The position numbers were made by a program, and so were the translations under genes. Shown piece by piece: positions 36,233-44,543 of a DNA stretch of 64,000 bases. The stretch's first letter is position 1, and each line of letters begins with the position of its first letter. Source of the stretch: Alteromonas sp. BMJM2 (GTDB taxonomy: Bacteria; Pseudomonadota; Gammaproteobacteria; Enterobacterales; Alteromonadaceae); assembly GCF_027257845.1 (NCBI RefSeq), contig NZ_JAPVOT010000002.1, positions 248,001 to 312,000 of the forward strand, read 5' to 3'. A model generated the notes under the pieces. That model did no database searches and had not been told where the DNA came from. It saw only the letters and a list, made by a program, of their open reading frames with translations.

Positions 36233-38374
36233 TCAGTAGCGATAGCTAATCGATATCTGCCATTCGCGCCCAGGATTGGGCACCTTGTCACCAATCGCAA
36301 CGTCAGACTGCATAACGCGATTTACTCCTGCCGTATGCGGGGCGTAAAATTTATCAAACAGGTTGTTTATTTGAGCGGTTAGCTGAACGTTTCGGTGAAG
36401 TTGCCACTGAGTGGATAAATGCAGCAAGCCATAGCCTGGTGTGCTGTCCTCGTTTTGTAAGGACGATGTATGACTTTGTCTTCCTACCAACTCAGAGGTA
36501 ATGCTCATCGTCGTTGGTATTGTAAAAGCCGCGGTCTGCCAATCTATGGTTGTTAAAAGGCGCTCAGGGGCTATGCGAAACAATGCGTCATCAATGTCGT
36601 CGCGATTACCGTGTTGTATACTTAGTACCGTGCTAAGTGAAACCGTGTCCGAAAGCTGCCCGTTAACAGTAACATCGGCCCCCGTTATCACTGCATCAGT
36701 GTTACTCCATATAAAGGGTGCACTGCCAGACATCATAGTAGAGAACATATTTGCCGCCATGTTCGATGAAGGCGTGCCGGCAATATAATTCTCTATGTCT
36801 TGGTAAAACAGACGAGGTGAGATTTGCCACGATGCCATGGTGTAATCGATGCCTATCTCAAATTGCCGTGCAGTTTCGTTTTCTAACTCAAGATTGCCAA
36901 TGTAGTTAAACCCATCCGCAAGCCCGCCAGTAATGCCAAGTGGCAGCCAAGTAAAACGTTCAAAAAACGTGGGCGCTCTATTTTTTTGCGACACACCTAG
37001 CACTATGTCGATGTTATTGTTTACGTGGTAAAAAACAGACGCTGCTACATCAACCATATGATAGGTTTTACTGCGCGGGCCATTGTTAAAGTTTTCAGCC
37101 AAGGAAGCAACGGCATCATTCATCATAGTCAGACTCGAGGCTACTGCATCTGCATCCATGTTAACTCTGCTGTAGCGAAGGCCAATTAGCGAAGACATAG
37201 TATTGGATGAATAATCCCATTCTGCGAATGCACTGGTGGTACTGCGGGTGCTGCTAGTAAAATTATCAATAAAGAACATAGGGTTGTTAGGGTTAGAAAT
37301 GACAGAGTTATTACGCCCCTTATGAAGGTTTACTCCCAACCGCAGTTCACCGTCTATCCATGGCGTAACAAATGTAGTATCGAGGCCTTGCGCCACTGCG
37401 TCGGTTGTATTTAAGCGAGCCATGTTGGCCATCATCAGTGGCCGCTGAGAAAAGTTGTCCATAATGTGCTGATTACTGTTTCCAAACACATTGGCGGTAA
37501 GGTAAGTGTTGGTATCTGCGTTGTAGCGATAACCTAGGCGATACCATGCGGCATCTATAAAGGTTATATCCATGGCTAGCGCTGGCGTGCCGCTTTCGTT
37601 TGTATTCAGCCACTGGTAGCTTGCATCAAATTGATGCTGCCCCATTTGATGTCCTATACGCAACTTACCGCCATTTCGTTGATAGTTACTGTTGGGTATT
37701 GCTTTACCGTTTCCAGACTCACGATCTGCCCGCTGCTGATGCATAAAGGTGCCGCTGAAGAAGCTGTCTTGGCTGGCATAAAATGCATTTCCTTGATACT
37801 GCTGAGCAGAGCCAGACCCCATTGCGCTTGCACTGATATTGCCTTGAAACCCATCGTCGATAGAAAACAGCGCATCAGCTGGCGAGGCTATGTTTACCTG
37901 GCCTGCGAGTGTTTGTACTCCTGCACTCACGGGCACAATGCCGCGGTATAAAGTAGCAATTAACCCTGGCTCAGGCAGCACATGGGAAAGAGGCGAGTCC
38001 ATTGCATTGGGGCCTGCTCCAACAATGTTGACACCATCAACAGATATACCTACTCGGTCGCCAAACAAGCCTCGATACTGAATGAGTGCAGTAACGGGGC
38101 CGTTGCGGGCTATCGATAAACCCGGAAGCGTGCTGAGTTGGTCGCCAAAATCTGCATCCATGTTTGTTTGTGGTGTAATTGACTCACTTTTCTGAGAGCG
38201 TAAGGGCGAACCGATGACGGTAATAATTTCGGTGGATGCCGATGCGGGCGCGCTCTCTTCTTGAGAAAGCGTGCTGCTTTTATCAAGACTGCGGTGGAGG
38301 TTGTTGTTAGCGGCGTAGCTTGAGTACGACAAGCCGATGCTCGCCACAGCAAGCGCAATTGCGGATAATTTCAT
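36233..38374 (-). CDS. TonB-dependent receptor, OprC/NosA-like (probable copper)
   Basis: 713 residues with a signal peptide ending SYSSYAA. The plug contains LIQYRGLFGDRVGISVDGVNI followed by GAGPNAMDSPLSHV, which corresponds to the RGMFGSR ... GACPxRMDPP region of TonB-dependent copper receptors (OprC/NosA), although the Cys and Arg are replaced. The barrel is unusually methionine-rich (PLMMANMARL, MAANMFSTMMSG, SLTMMND), which fits Cu(I)/Cu(II) coordination. The barrel ends in Tyr (ISYRY). A DUF2946-like protein gene lies directly upstream in the same direction (79 nt). Copper specificity is inferred. Confidence 0.85.
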   Translation of the reverse strand: MKLSAIALAVASIGLSYSSYAANNNLHRSLDKSSTLSQEESAPASASTEIITVIGSPLRSQKSESITPQTNMDADFGDQLSTLPGLSIARNGPVTALIQYRGLFGDRVGISVDGVNIVGAGPNAMDSPLSHVLPEPGLIATLYRGIVPVSAGVQTLAGQVNIASPADALFSIDDGFQGNISASAMGSGSAQQYQGNAFYASQDSFFSGTFMHQQRADRESGNGKAIPNSNYQRNGGKLRIGHQMGQHQFDASYQWLNTNESGTPALAMDITFIDAAWYRLGYRYNADTNTYLTANVFGNSNQHIMDNFSQRPLMMANMARLNTTDAVAQGLDTTFVTPWIDGELRLGVNLHKGRNNSVISNPNNPMFFIDNFTSSTRSTTSAFAEWDYSSNTMSSLIGLRYSRVNMDADAVASSLTMMNDAVASLAENFNNGPRSKTYHMVDVAASVFYHVNNNIDIVLGVSQKNRAPTFFERFTWLPLGITGGLADGFNYIGNLELENETARQFEIGIDYTMASWQISPRLFYQDIENYIAGTPSSNMAANMFSTMMSGSAPFIWSNTDAVITGADVTVNGQLSDTVSLSTVLSIQHGNRDDIDDALFRIAPERLLTTIDWQTAAFTIPTTMSITSELVGRQSHTSSLQNEDSTPGYGLLHLSTQWQLHRNVQLTAQINNLFDKFYAPHTAGVNRVMQSDVAIGDKVPNPGREWQISISYRY

Positions 38375-38453
38375 AATACTTCCAAATATTAAATAGAGAT
38401 GATGCTGTTTGGAATCTACAGACTCTGTGTAAGCAATTTTTTACTAAATGGTG

Positions 38454-38867
38454 TTATGAAATAGGTGGTGCGCGGCTTAGTGCAGCCGAATAGGCAAAGG
38501 CTGTGTAAGGCTGGCGTTGAAGACGAGTTTCAAGCGCCTTGTAGCGAACAAAAAGAGTGTCGATAGTATCGTGTGAAACACCGCTATCACTTGATGGAAG
38601 ATCTGCCAGTGTACCGTTTGTACAATCGATAGGTTGCGAGTGGTCAAGGGTATCAGGGGTATCTGAAAGTGCTGGAAAGTCCGGGGAGTCAAGGTTGACA
38701 TAAACAAATTCGCCTTTCAGTTGAGTTTGGCTCACCGAAATGTAGCGCATGTTCTTGCCGGTACAAATTAGCTCTATGTCCTCGCTTGCAAGAAGCTGTG
38801 CCTGTTGCATTGAAAACGCAGCAAGACCCAGTGCCAATGCATTTTGCATTAGCAATGATAAGCACAA
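38454..38867 (-). CDS. Small secreted DUF2946-like protein
   Basis: About 137 residues: a hydrophobic leader, then ELICTGKNMRYISVSQTQ, a second conserved cysteine (PIDCTNGTL) and the terminal ALSRAPPIS. The I-C-T...C...S-R-A-P-P pattern is that of DUF2946 proteins, which often accompany copper TonB receptors. The start is uncertain: TTG at 38867 lacks an N-terminal charge, whereas a GGGGGG tract 8 nt before ATT-ATT-CGT about 30 nt upstream would give a signal peptide beginning with Arg, implying a rare ATT start. It precedes the OprC-like gene in the same direction. Confidence 0.6.
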   Translation of the reverse strand: MCLSLLMQNALALGLAAFSMQQAQLLASEDIELICTGKNMRYISVSQTQLKGEFVYVNLDSPDFPALSDTPDTLDHSQPIDCTNGTLADLPSSDSGVSHDTIDTLFVRYKALETRLQRQPYTAFAYSAALSRAPPIS

Positions 38868-39124
38868 CAGCGTGGTAAGCGTAAAACGAATAATGTTGTC
38901 GTCCCCCCAAATGTTTCAGTTATCCTACCGCTTTTTACAGAAAGCCGTCTACAGGCAAATGATAAAACTGAGCTAGGGCTGGTTTATATGTGTTGCCGAC
39001 GGCGCTGTCTATTGATAAGCATGTGGTGTTAGAAGAAGCGAATGCAGAAAACACAGGGTTGCACGAGCGCCAGTTGGCGTAAATTGGTTTGCTTTCTTTA
39101 CGGCTACGTAATGAGAGTTTAGTT

Positions 39125-40690
39125 TTATCTAACCTCAAACGACTCGGTAATTTGCTCTAAGGTTTTCCCCTTAGTTTCAGGGAAGTATTTAATGACCAAT
39201 ACTAAGCTTACTAGGGCAAAAATACCGTAGGAGAAAAAGGTCGCTGCTGCGCCTAAATTCATTAACTCCCAAGGAAAAACAAGCTGTACTAAAAAGCTGG
39301 TGAGTGAATTAATCACGCCCACAAGAGATATGGCAATAGCCCGGGTTTGATTAGGGAATATTTCCGCTAGCATGGCCCACATTACAGGGCCAAGGGAAAC
39401 AGCAAAAGACGCCACGAAGGCGATAATGCCAAATAGCACTAAGGGCGCGTTCATAGTAATGCTGCTGTTGAGTATATTCTGCTGGTGGGTGTCATATTCA
39501 GGGGTAGTCAGCGTAGCCTGCAGGCTCTGTTTAAAGGTGACGTCTGAGTAGTACACCACATCTTTTATCTCTGTGAGCTTGGCAGCAAGCTGCTGGTCTG
39601 TTTGCTGTATTACTGCAATATCGCTGCTGTCAATTTCATACACTGCCTGTTTAAAGCCGTAGGCACATACCGTCATGCTAATAGCAACACCGCAAAGGCC
39701 AATAATAAGCAGCGGCTTTCTGCCCCATTTATCGATGGTTAACATGGCAACCACGGTAAACGCGACGTTCACTAGGCCAATCCAAACCGCTTGCATAAAT
39801 GCAGCGTCGGTACCTACACCACTTTGTTCAAAAATAGTGGGGGCGTAAAAGAAAATGACGTTGATGCCGGTAATTTGTTGAGCAATGGCGATGGTAATAC
39901 CAATAAACAATGGATAACGCATCGATTTAACGGTGAGAGAGCCAAGCCGCTCTTTTAACGACCAGCTCTTTTCTGACAGCGATGAGTAAATTTCATCAAG
40001 CTGCATTTTTGCTTCACATGGGTCGAAAAGCGTAGATATTGACTGCTTGGCTTCGTCGGTTTTCCCTTTCAGCATGAGCCAGCGAGGGCTTTTAGGTACA
40101 AAGAAAAGCAGGGTAAACCAGAGCGCAGCGGGCAGGGTTTCAAGTCCTAGCATGTAGCGCCAAGTATGGGTATCAATGCCAAGCTCTTTTACCCAAGTCA
40201 ATTCACTGTTGCTGAGCTGCAAGAAATAATAGTTACTGAAGTAGGACAGGGCGAAGCCAAGCACGATATTCAGTTGGTTCACCGACACCATTTTGCCGCG
40301 GTGTTTAGCCGCGCTAATTTCAGAAATATATACTGGTGCAATAATTAACGAGCAAAACGCAATACCGCCAATGAAGCGTGCAGCAACCAATAGCACATAG
40401 TTTGGTGCCAATGCTGAGCAAATGGCCGAGATAAAATACAGTAGTGCAACAATAATAAGTGATTTACGTCTACCGATAGCGTCGCTTATTGCGCCCGCAA
40501 ACAGCATGGCAAACAATGCGCCAAGGGTAGGAGAGCTAACAACAAAGCCCTGTTGCCAGTCGCTTAAGCCAAATTCAACGTCAATAAAGCCAATGGCGCC
40601 AGATATTACACTAGCGTCAAAGCCAAATATAAACCCCCCAAGGGAGACGATGAGCGTGTAGTAAAGCGAGGTAGGCACATTTTTTATCAT
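39125..40690 (-). CDS. Sugar porter (MFS SP family)
   Basis: 521 residues, twelve helices, with the sugar porter signatures GAISDAIGRRKSLI, ARFIGGIA, PKSPRWLMLKGK, GINVIFFYAPTIF and the terminal PETKGKTLEQI. Between helices 9 and 10 there is an extra polar stretch of about 60 residues (QQTDQQLAAKLTEIKDVV...), an insertion I associate with marine sugar porters. It probably imports glucose or a related hexose with protons. It lies two bases from the LacI gene on the same strand. Confidence 0.9.
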   Translation of the reverse strand: MIKNVPTSLYYTLIVSLGGFIFGFDASVISGAIGFIDVEFGLSDWQQGFVVSSPTLGALFAMLFAGAISDAIGRRKSLIIVALLYFISAICSALAPNYVLLVAARFIGGIAFCSLIIAPVYISEISAAKHRGKMVSVNQLNIVLGFALSYFSNYYFLQLSNSELTWVKELGIDTHTWRYMLGLETLPAALWFTLLFFVPKSPRWLMLKGKTDEAKQSISTLFDPCEAKMQLDEIYSSLSEKSWSLKERLGSLTVKSMRYPLFIGITIAIAQQITGINVIFFYAPTIFEQSGVGTDAAFMQAVWIGLVNVAFTVVAMLTIDKWGRKPLLIIGLCGVAISMTVCAYGFKQAVYEIDSSDIAVIQQTDQQLAAKLTEIKDVVYYSDVTFKQSLQATLTTPEYDTHQQNILNSSITMNAPLVLFGIIAFVASFAVSLGPVMWAMLAEIFPNQTRAIAISLVGVINSLTSFLVQLVFPWELMNLGAAATFFSYGIFALVSLVLVIKYFPETKGKTLEQITESFEVR

Positions 40691-40691
40691 A

Positions 40692-41693
40692 TTAACGTTT
40701 GCTCAGTGAATGTCTTTCAACGACTTCAGGCACAAACAAATGCTCAATAGCGTGGTTTATTTTGGTGTTGTAGACATTCTTAAGCACCCAGCGCGCTGCC
40801 ATTTCGCCAAGGGATTGAATGGGGTTATTGATGGTGGTGAGCTTTGGGTATAAATAACGGGAAAACAGCACGTTATCGAAACCCACGATAGACAGATGCT
40901 GTGGAATTTCAAGCCCTGCCTCTCGCGCCGCTGTCATTGCACCAGACGCCATTTCGTCATTGGCGCAGATAAGGGCGGTAATATCAGGAAAGTGCTGCTT
41001 CAAATAATGCATGCCCTCTTGCCCCGAGGACTCATGAAAATCACCTTCAAAAATATGGTCGTCTTTTGCTTCAATGCCTGCTTCAGTAAGCGCACGTTTA
41101 TGCCCAGCTAGGCGATCCCTCGCATCTTTTTTGAATTTGGGGCCGCTAATGTAACCTATCTCTTTGTGCCCCTGCTGTATTGCTGCTTGGGCGGCTAAAT
41201 ACCCCCCTTTTTCGTTATCAACAACAAAGCAATGATCATCCAGTCCGTCTACTTTTCGGTTAATAACCACAACGGGTAGGTCGGATTTGCACAAGGTTGT
41301 TAAGTACTCATCTGACACCGCTTCAGCATGCAGTATAAGAGCGTCGCACCGGCGACTTTTCAAAAACTCAATGGCGTCATGCTCACGTTTTTCATCTACG
41401 TGTCCGGCAGTAATAATAACGTGTTTACCATACTGCTTTAACGCCTGCTCTACGGTGCTCATTAAGTCGCCGAAGTAAGAACCGTGAAGTTCAGAAACTA
41501 ATAGGCCCACACTATTGGTTCTATTAGACGCTAGGGACTGCGCAATGGCATTTGGCTGATAGCCTAATTCAGCCATTGCGGTCTCAACTTTTTTACGGGT
41601 GCGGTCGCTTACTTTTGTGTTTCCATTCATAACGCGGGAAACGGTAGCAAGTGAAACGCCGGCTGCTTCTGAAACTTCGTATATAGTTGCCAT
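40692..41693 (-). CDS. LacI-family transcriptional regulator of the glucan locus
   Basis: 333 residues. N-terminal LacI helix-turn-helix (ATIYEVSEAAGVSLATVSRVMNGN) and hinge (LGYQPNAIAQSLASNRT), then a periplasmic-binding-like effector domain with LLVSELHGSYFG and ALICANDEMASGAM. The gene sits between the sugar porter and GH1 genes. Palindromes TGTAAGCGCTTACA in the GH1/MFS spacer and variants upstream of GH16 are typical LacI-type operators and are probably its targets; the inducer would be glucose or a laminari-oligomer. Confidence 0.93.
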   Translation of the reverse strand: MATIYEVSEAAGVSLATVSRVMNGNTKVSDRTRKKVETAMAELGYQPNAIAQSLASNRTNSVGLLVSELHGSYFGDLMSTVEQALKQYGKHVIITAGHVDEKREHDAIEFLKSRRCDALILHAEAVSDEYLTTLCKSDLPVVVINRKVDGLDDHCFVVDNEKGGYLAAQAAIQQGHKEIGYISGPKFKKDARDRLAGHKRALTEAGIEAKDDHIFEGDFHESSGQEGMHYLKQHFPDITALICANDEMASGAMTAAREAGLEIPQHLSIVGFDNVLFSRYLYPKLTTINNPIQSLGEMAARWVLKNVYNTKINHAIEHLFVPEVVERHSLSKR

Positions 41694-41719
41694 GTTGTGA
41701 GGTACTTATCCTTTTTTTC

Positions 41720-43072
41720 TTATCCCGCTAATGTAACATTAACTCTACGGTTGACCAGTTTTTGATAGGCAATACCACTTTGTTTTACGGTTCTTTTTTG
41801 AGTGTCGTAGTCTACATACACAATGCCAAATCGTTTTGTATAGCCCAGCGCCCACTCAAAATTATCCATCAGGCTCCACGCGAAATACCCTTTAATATCC
41901 ACACCTGCATTGATGGCAATGTGTACGGCGTTGAGGTGGGAGTTGAAGTATTCGATTCGGTCGGTATCTTCGACTTTGCCTCCTTTCATTTCATCATCCA
42001 TGGCAGCGCCGTTTTCGGTAATGTAGATAGGGGGCAGTGAATATCGCTGGTGTAAATCTATTAATAGCTCAGTAAAGGCACCGGGAGTAATTTCCCACCC
42101 CATCGCCGTAAGGGGAACCCCTTTAGGCTCTACTACATCAAACCAACCATTTTCTGTGGATTTATATACGGTGCGCGTATAAAAGTTAATGCCCAAGAAA
42201 TCTATTGGTTGAGAGATAATGTCCATGTCACCCTCGAGAATATCCGGCTGTTGCTCTATGGGCAGCTGGTCGCACACATCCGGGTAGGTGCCTTCAATAA
42301 TAGGCTGTAAATACCAACGATTATGATATTCATCGGCAAGCTTTGCGGCTAACTTATCGGCTGGTGATTCTGTGGCACTGTGACAAGTAGAAAAGTTAAG
42401 CACAATACCATTTAAGCTGCTAGGGCATTTCTCGCGAAGCACCTTCATACCCAGACCATGTGCTAACAGCAAATGGTGCGCAGATTTTCTGCCGTTGGCC
42501 ACACCCGTCTTGCCTGGTGCATGAACCCCGAGTTCGTAGCCTAGGTACGCTGAGCAAAATGGTTCGTTTAAGGTAGCGTAAGAATACACTTTATCACCTA
42601 ACGCACTGGCTACTATGTCAGTGTAATGCGCAAAGGCTGTGGCTGTTTCTCTATTTAACCATCCGCCTTTTTCTTCTAAATACTGAGGAAGATCCCAGTG
42701 ATACAAGGTGACGAATACTTTGATGTTGCGTTTGACTAACTCGTCAACCAAGTTTACGTAAAACTGCATGCCGATATGGTTGATAGTTCCATCGCTGTTA
42801 ACCACCCTAGGCCATGAGATTGAGAGTCGATATGCATCAACTCCTAACCCTGCGATGAGTGCAACATCCTCCTGCCATTTTTCCACATGTTGACACGCAA
42901 TATCACCATTGGAGTTGTCTTCAATGGTGTTATTTTGTGAACAAAATGTGTCCCAAATTGAGTCTAGTCGCCCGCTTCTATCACCCTCTATTTGAAAGCT
43001 TGAGGTGGCTACGCCGTATAAAAAGTCCTTTGATAACAAAAAGGAGTCGGCGGGCAGCGTAATTTTTTGCAT
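41720..43072 (-). CDS. GH1 beta-glucosidase
   Basis: 450 residues from ATG 43072 (the TTG at 43096 is less likely). Catalytic signatures are ATLNEPFC (acid/base Glu) and YITENGAAM (nucleophile Glu), with LYGVATSSFQIEG at the N-terminus and FAWSLMDNFEWALGYTKRFGI at the C-terminus, all GH1 landmarks. No signal peptide, so it acts in the cytoplasm on cellobiose-, laminaribiose- or gentiobiose-type disaccharides. Divergent from the MFS/GH3 operon across the double operator. Confidence 0.95.
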   Translation of the reverse strand: MQKITLPADSFLLSKDFLYGVATSSFQIEGDRSGRLDSIWDTFCSQNNTIEDNSNGDIACQHVEKWQEDVALIAGLGVDAYRLSISWPRVVNSDGTINHIGMQFYVNLVDELVKRNIKVFVTLYHWDLPQYLEEKGGWLNRETATAFAHYTDIVASALGDKVYSYATLNEPFCSAYLGYELGVHAPGKTGVANGRKSAHHLLLAHGLGMKVLREKCPSSLNGIVLNFSTCHSATESPADKLAAKLADEYHNRWYLQPIIEGTYPDVCDQLPIEQQPDILEGDMDIISQPIDFLGINFYTRTVYKSTENGWFDVVEPKGVPLTAMGWEITPGAFTELLIDLHQRYSLPPIYITENGAAMDDEMKGGKVEDTDRIEYFNSHLNAVHIAINAGVDIKGYFAWSLMDNFEWALGYTKRFGIVYVDYDTQKRTVKQSGIAYQKLVNRRVNVTLAG

Positions 43073-43186
43073 CTTCTCGTGTCCTAGGCTTAACAAACCG
43101 CAGTAGCTCGGTTGTTATTCATAAATCAAAAATAACATCATTTTTACATTGAATTCAGCAACGCTTCATGTAATTATTTACTCAAA

Positions 43187-43200
43187 TGTAAGCGCTTACA
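43187..43200. promoter_or_regulatory. LacI-type operator (perfect palindrome)
   Basis: TGTAAGCGCTTACA, a perfect 14-bp palindrome in the divergent GH1/MFS spacer, matching the central CG-type operators of LacI family regulators. Confidence 0.8.
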
Positions 43201-43217
43201 AAGAGTCTGCAAATTTA

Positions 43218-43231
43218 TGTAAGCGCTTTCA
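43218..43231. promoter_or_regulatory. Second LacI-type operator
   Basis: TGTAAGCGCTTTCA, one mismatch from the perfect site, 31 bp (about three helical turns) downstream of the first, which suits binding of two dimers on one DNA face. Confidence 0.75.
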
Positions 43232-43277
43232 AATGTTAATTTATCATTAATTACAAAAATAGCAATAGAGGTTATCA

Positions 43278-44534
43278 GTGGACATACCATCGCAAGCTGA
43301 ATCACAACCAATGAACAGTGCGGCGCCAAACGGTAATTATCGTTTTGCTCTCATTTCATTAACAACGTTATTTTTCATGTGGGGATTTATTACCTGCCTG
43401 AATGATATTCTTATTCCTTATTTGAAAGGTGCGTTTAACCTCACTTTTACACAAGCAATGCTTATCCAGTTTTGCTTTTTTAGTGCGTATTTTATTGTCT
43501 CGTTACCCGCTGGTGCAATCGTCTCTAGAATTGGCTACCAAAAAGGCATTGTATTGGGGCTTGGCATAGCCTGTTTGGGATGCATATTGTTCTATCCCGC
43601 TGCAGAGAGCCAAATATATGGTGTATTCCTGCTGGCCTTATTTGTGTTGGCATCCGGTATTACCATTTTGCAAGTATCAGCAAATCCGTATGTCACTGCG
43701 TTAGGCGACCCAAAAACTGCCTCCTCTCGTCTTACTATGACACAAGCATTTAATTCACTTGGCACCACAGTAGCGCCTTTCTTTGGTTCGTATTTAATGT
43801 ACGGTGCAACAGGTGAGCACAACGCCGCCACCGCATCGGCTTCTGATGTTCAGATTCCCTACCTTATACTGGCAGCTTCATTGCTATTGCTTGCCCTCGT
43901 GTTTTTGTATCTAAAACTGCCTAAGCTTAATCACACCAGCAGTAATACCGGTATCTTCAAAGGTGGCGCGTGGCAGCACAAGCATCTCGTACTCGGGGCA
44001 GTCGGTATCTTTATGTACGTGGGCGCTGAAGTGGCTATTGGCAGTATGTTAGTTAACTACCTTGCGAGTCCCTCGGTTGCAGGTTTAACCGAAGCGAAAG
44101 CGTCTAAGTTATTGGCGTATTATTGGGGTGGCGCCATGGTAGGTCGCTTTATCGGTGCGTTAATAATGCAAAAAGTGTCTGGTGGTATCGTATTGGCATT
44201 TAATTCAGCCATGGCTATCTTTCTCATTGTGCTATCAATATCGACCACGGGACCGCTTGCGTTGTGGACCGTACTTGGTGTGGGTCTGTTCAATTCAATT
44301 ATGTTTCCTACCATCTTCAGTCTGGCACTTCAGCAGCTTGGTAAGGATACGCCACAGGGCTCAGGCATCTTATGTTTAGCCATTGTGGGCGGCGCTATCA
44401 TCCCTTTATTCCAGGGTATGTTGGCAGATAGCATCGGAGTGACTATGTCATTCTTGCTACCGGCGTCTTGCTACCTGTATATTGCCTATTACGGTTTGAT
44501 AGGCAGCCGCGTAACTCAACTGATAAAAGATTAA
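43278..44534 (+). CDS. Glucose/galactose-type MFS transporter (FucP/GluP family)
   Basis: 418 residues, twelve helices. The N-terminal [24 protein letters not shown] and the [16 protein letters not shown] block are typical of the FucP/GluP sugar:proton symporters. A GTG start has AGAGG six nt upstream. It is followed 9 nt later by the GH3 gene in the same operon, indicating uptake of glucose freed by GH3 and GH16. Downstream of two LacI-type operators. Confidence 0.93.
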   Translation: MDIPSQAESQPMNSAAPNGNYRFALISLTTLFFMWGFITCLNDILIPYLKGAFNLTFTQAMLIQFCFFSAYFIVSLPAGAIVSRIGYQKGIVLGLGIACLGCILFYPAAESQIYGVFLLALFVLASGITILQVSANPYVTALGDPKTASSRLTMTQAFNSLGTTVAPFFGSYLMYGATGEHNAATASASDVQIPYLILAASLLLLALVFLYLKLPKLNHTSSNTGIFKGGAWQHKHLVLGAVGIFMYVGAEVAIGSMLVNYLASPSVAGLTEAKASKLLAYYWGGAMVGRFIGALIMQKVSGGIVLAFNSAMAIFLIVLSISTTGPLALWTVLGVGLFNSIMFPTIFSLALQQLGKDTPQGSGILCLAIVGGAIIPLFQGMLADSIGVTMSFLLPASCYLYIAYYGLIGSRVTQLIKD

Positions 44535-44543
44535 GGAATCACC

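Noticed and set aside
38935..39138. 67-residue minus-strand frame overlapping the sugar porter end
   Set aside because: Starts inside the porter gene in another frame, with no domain and no ribosome site.
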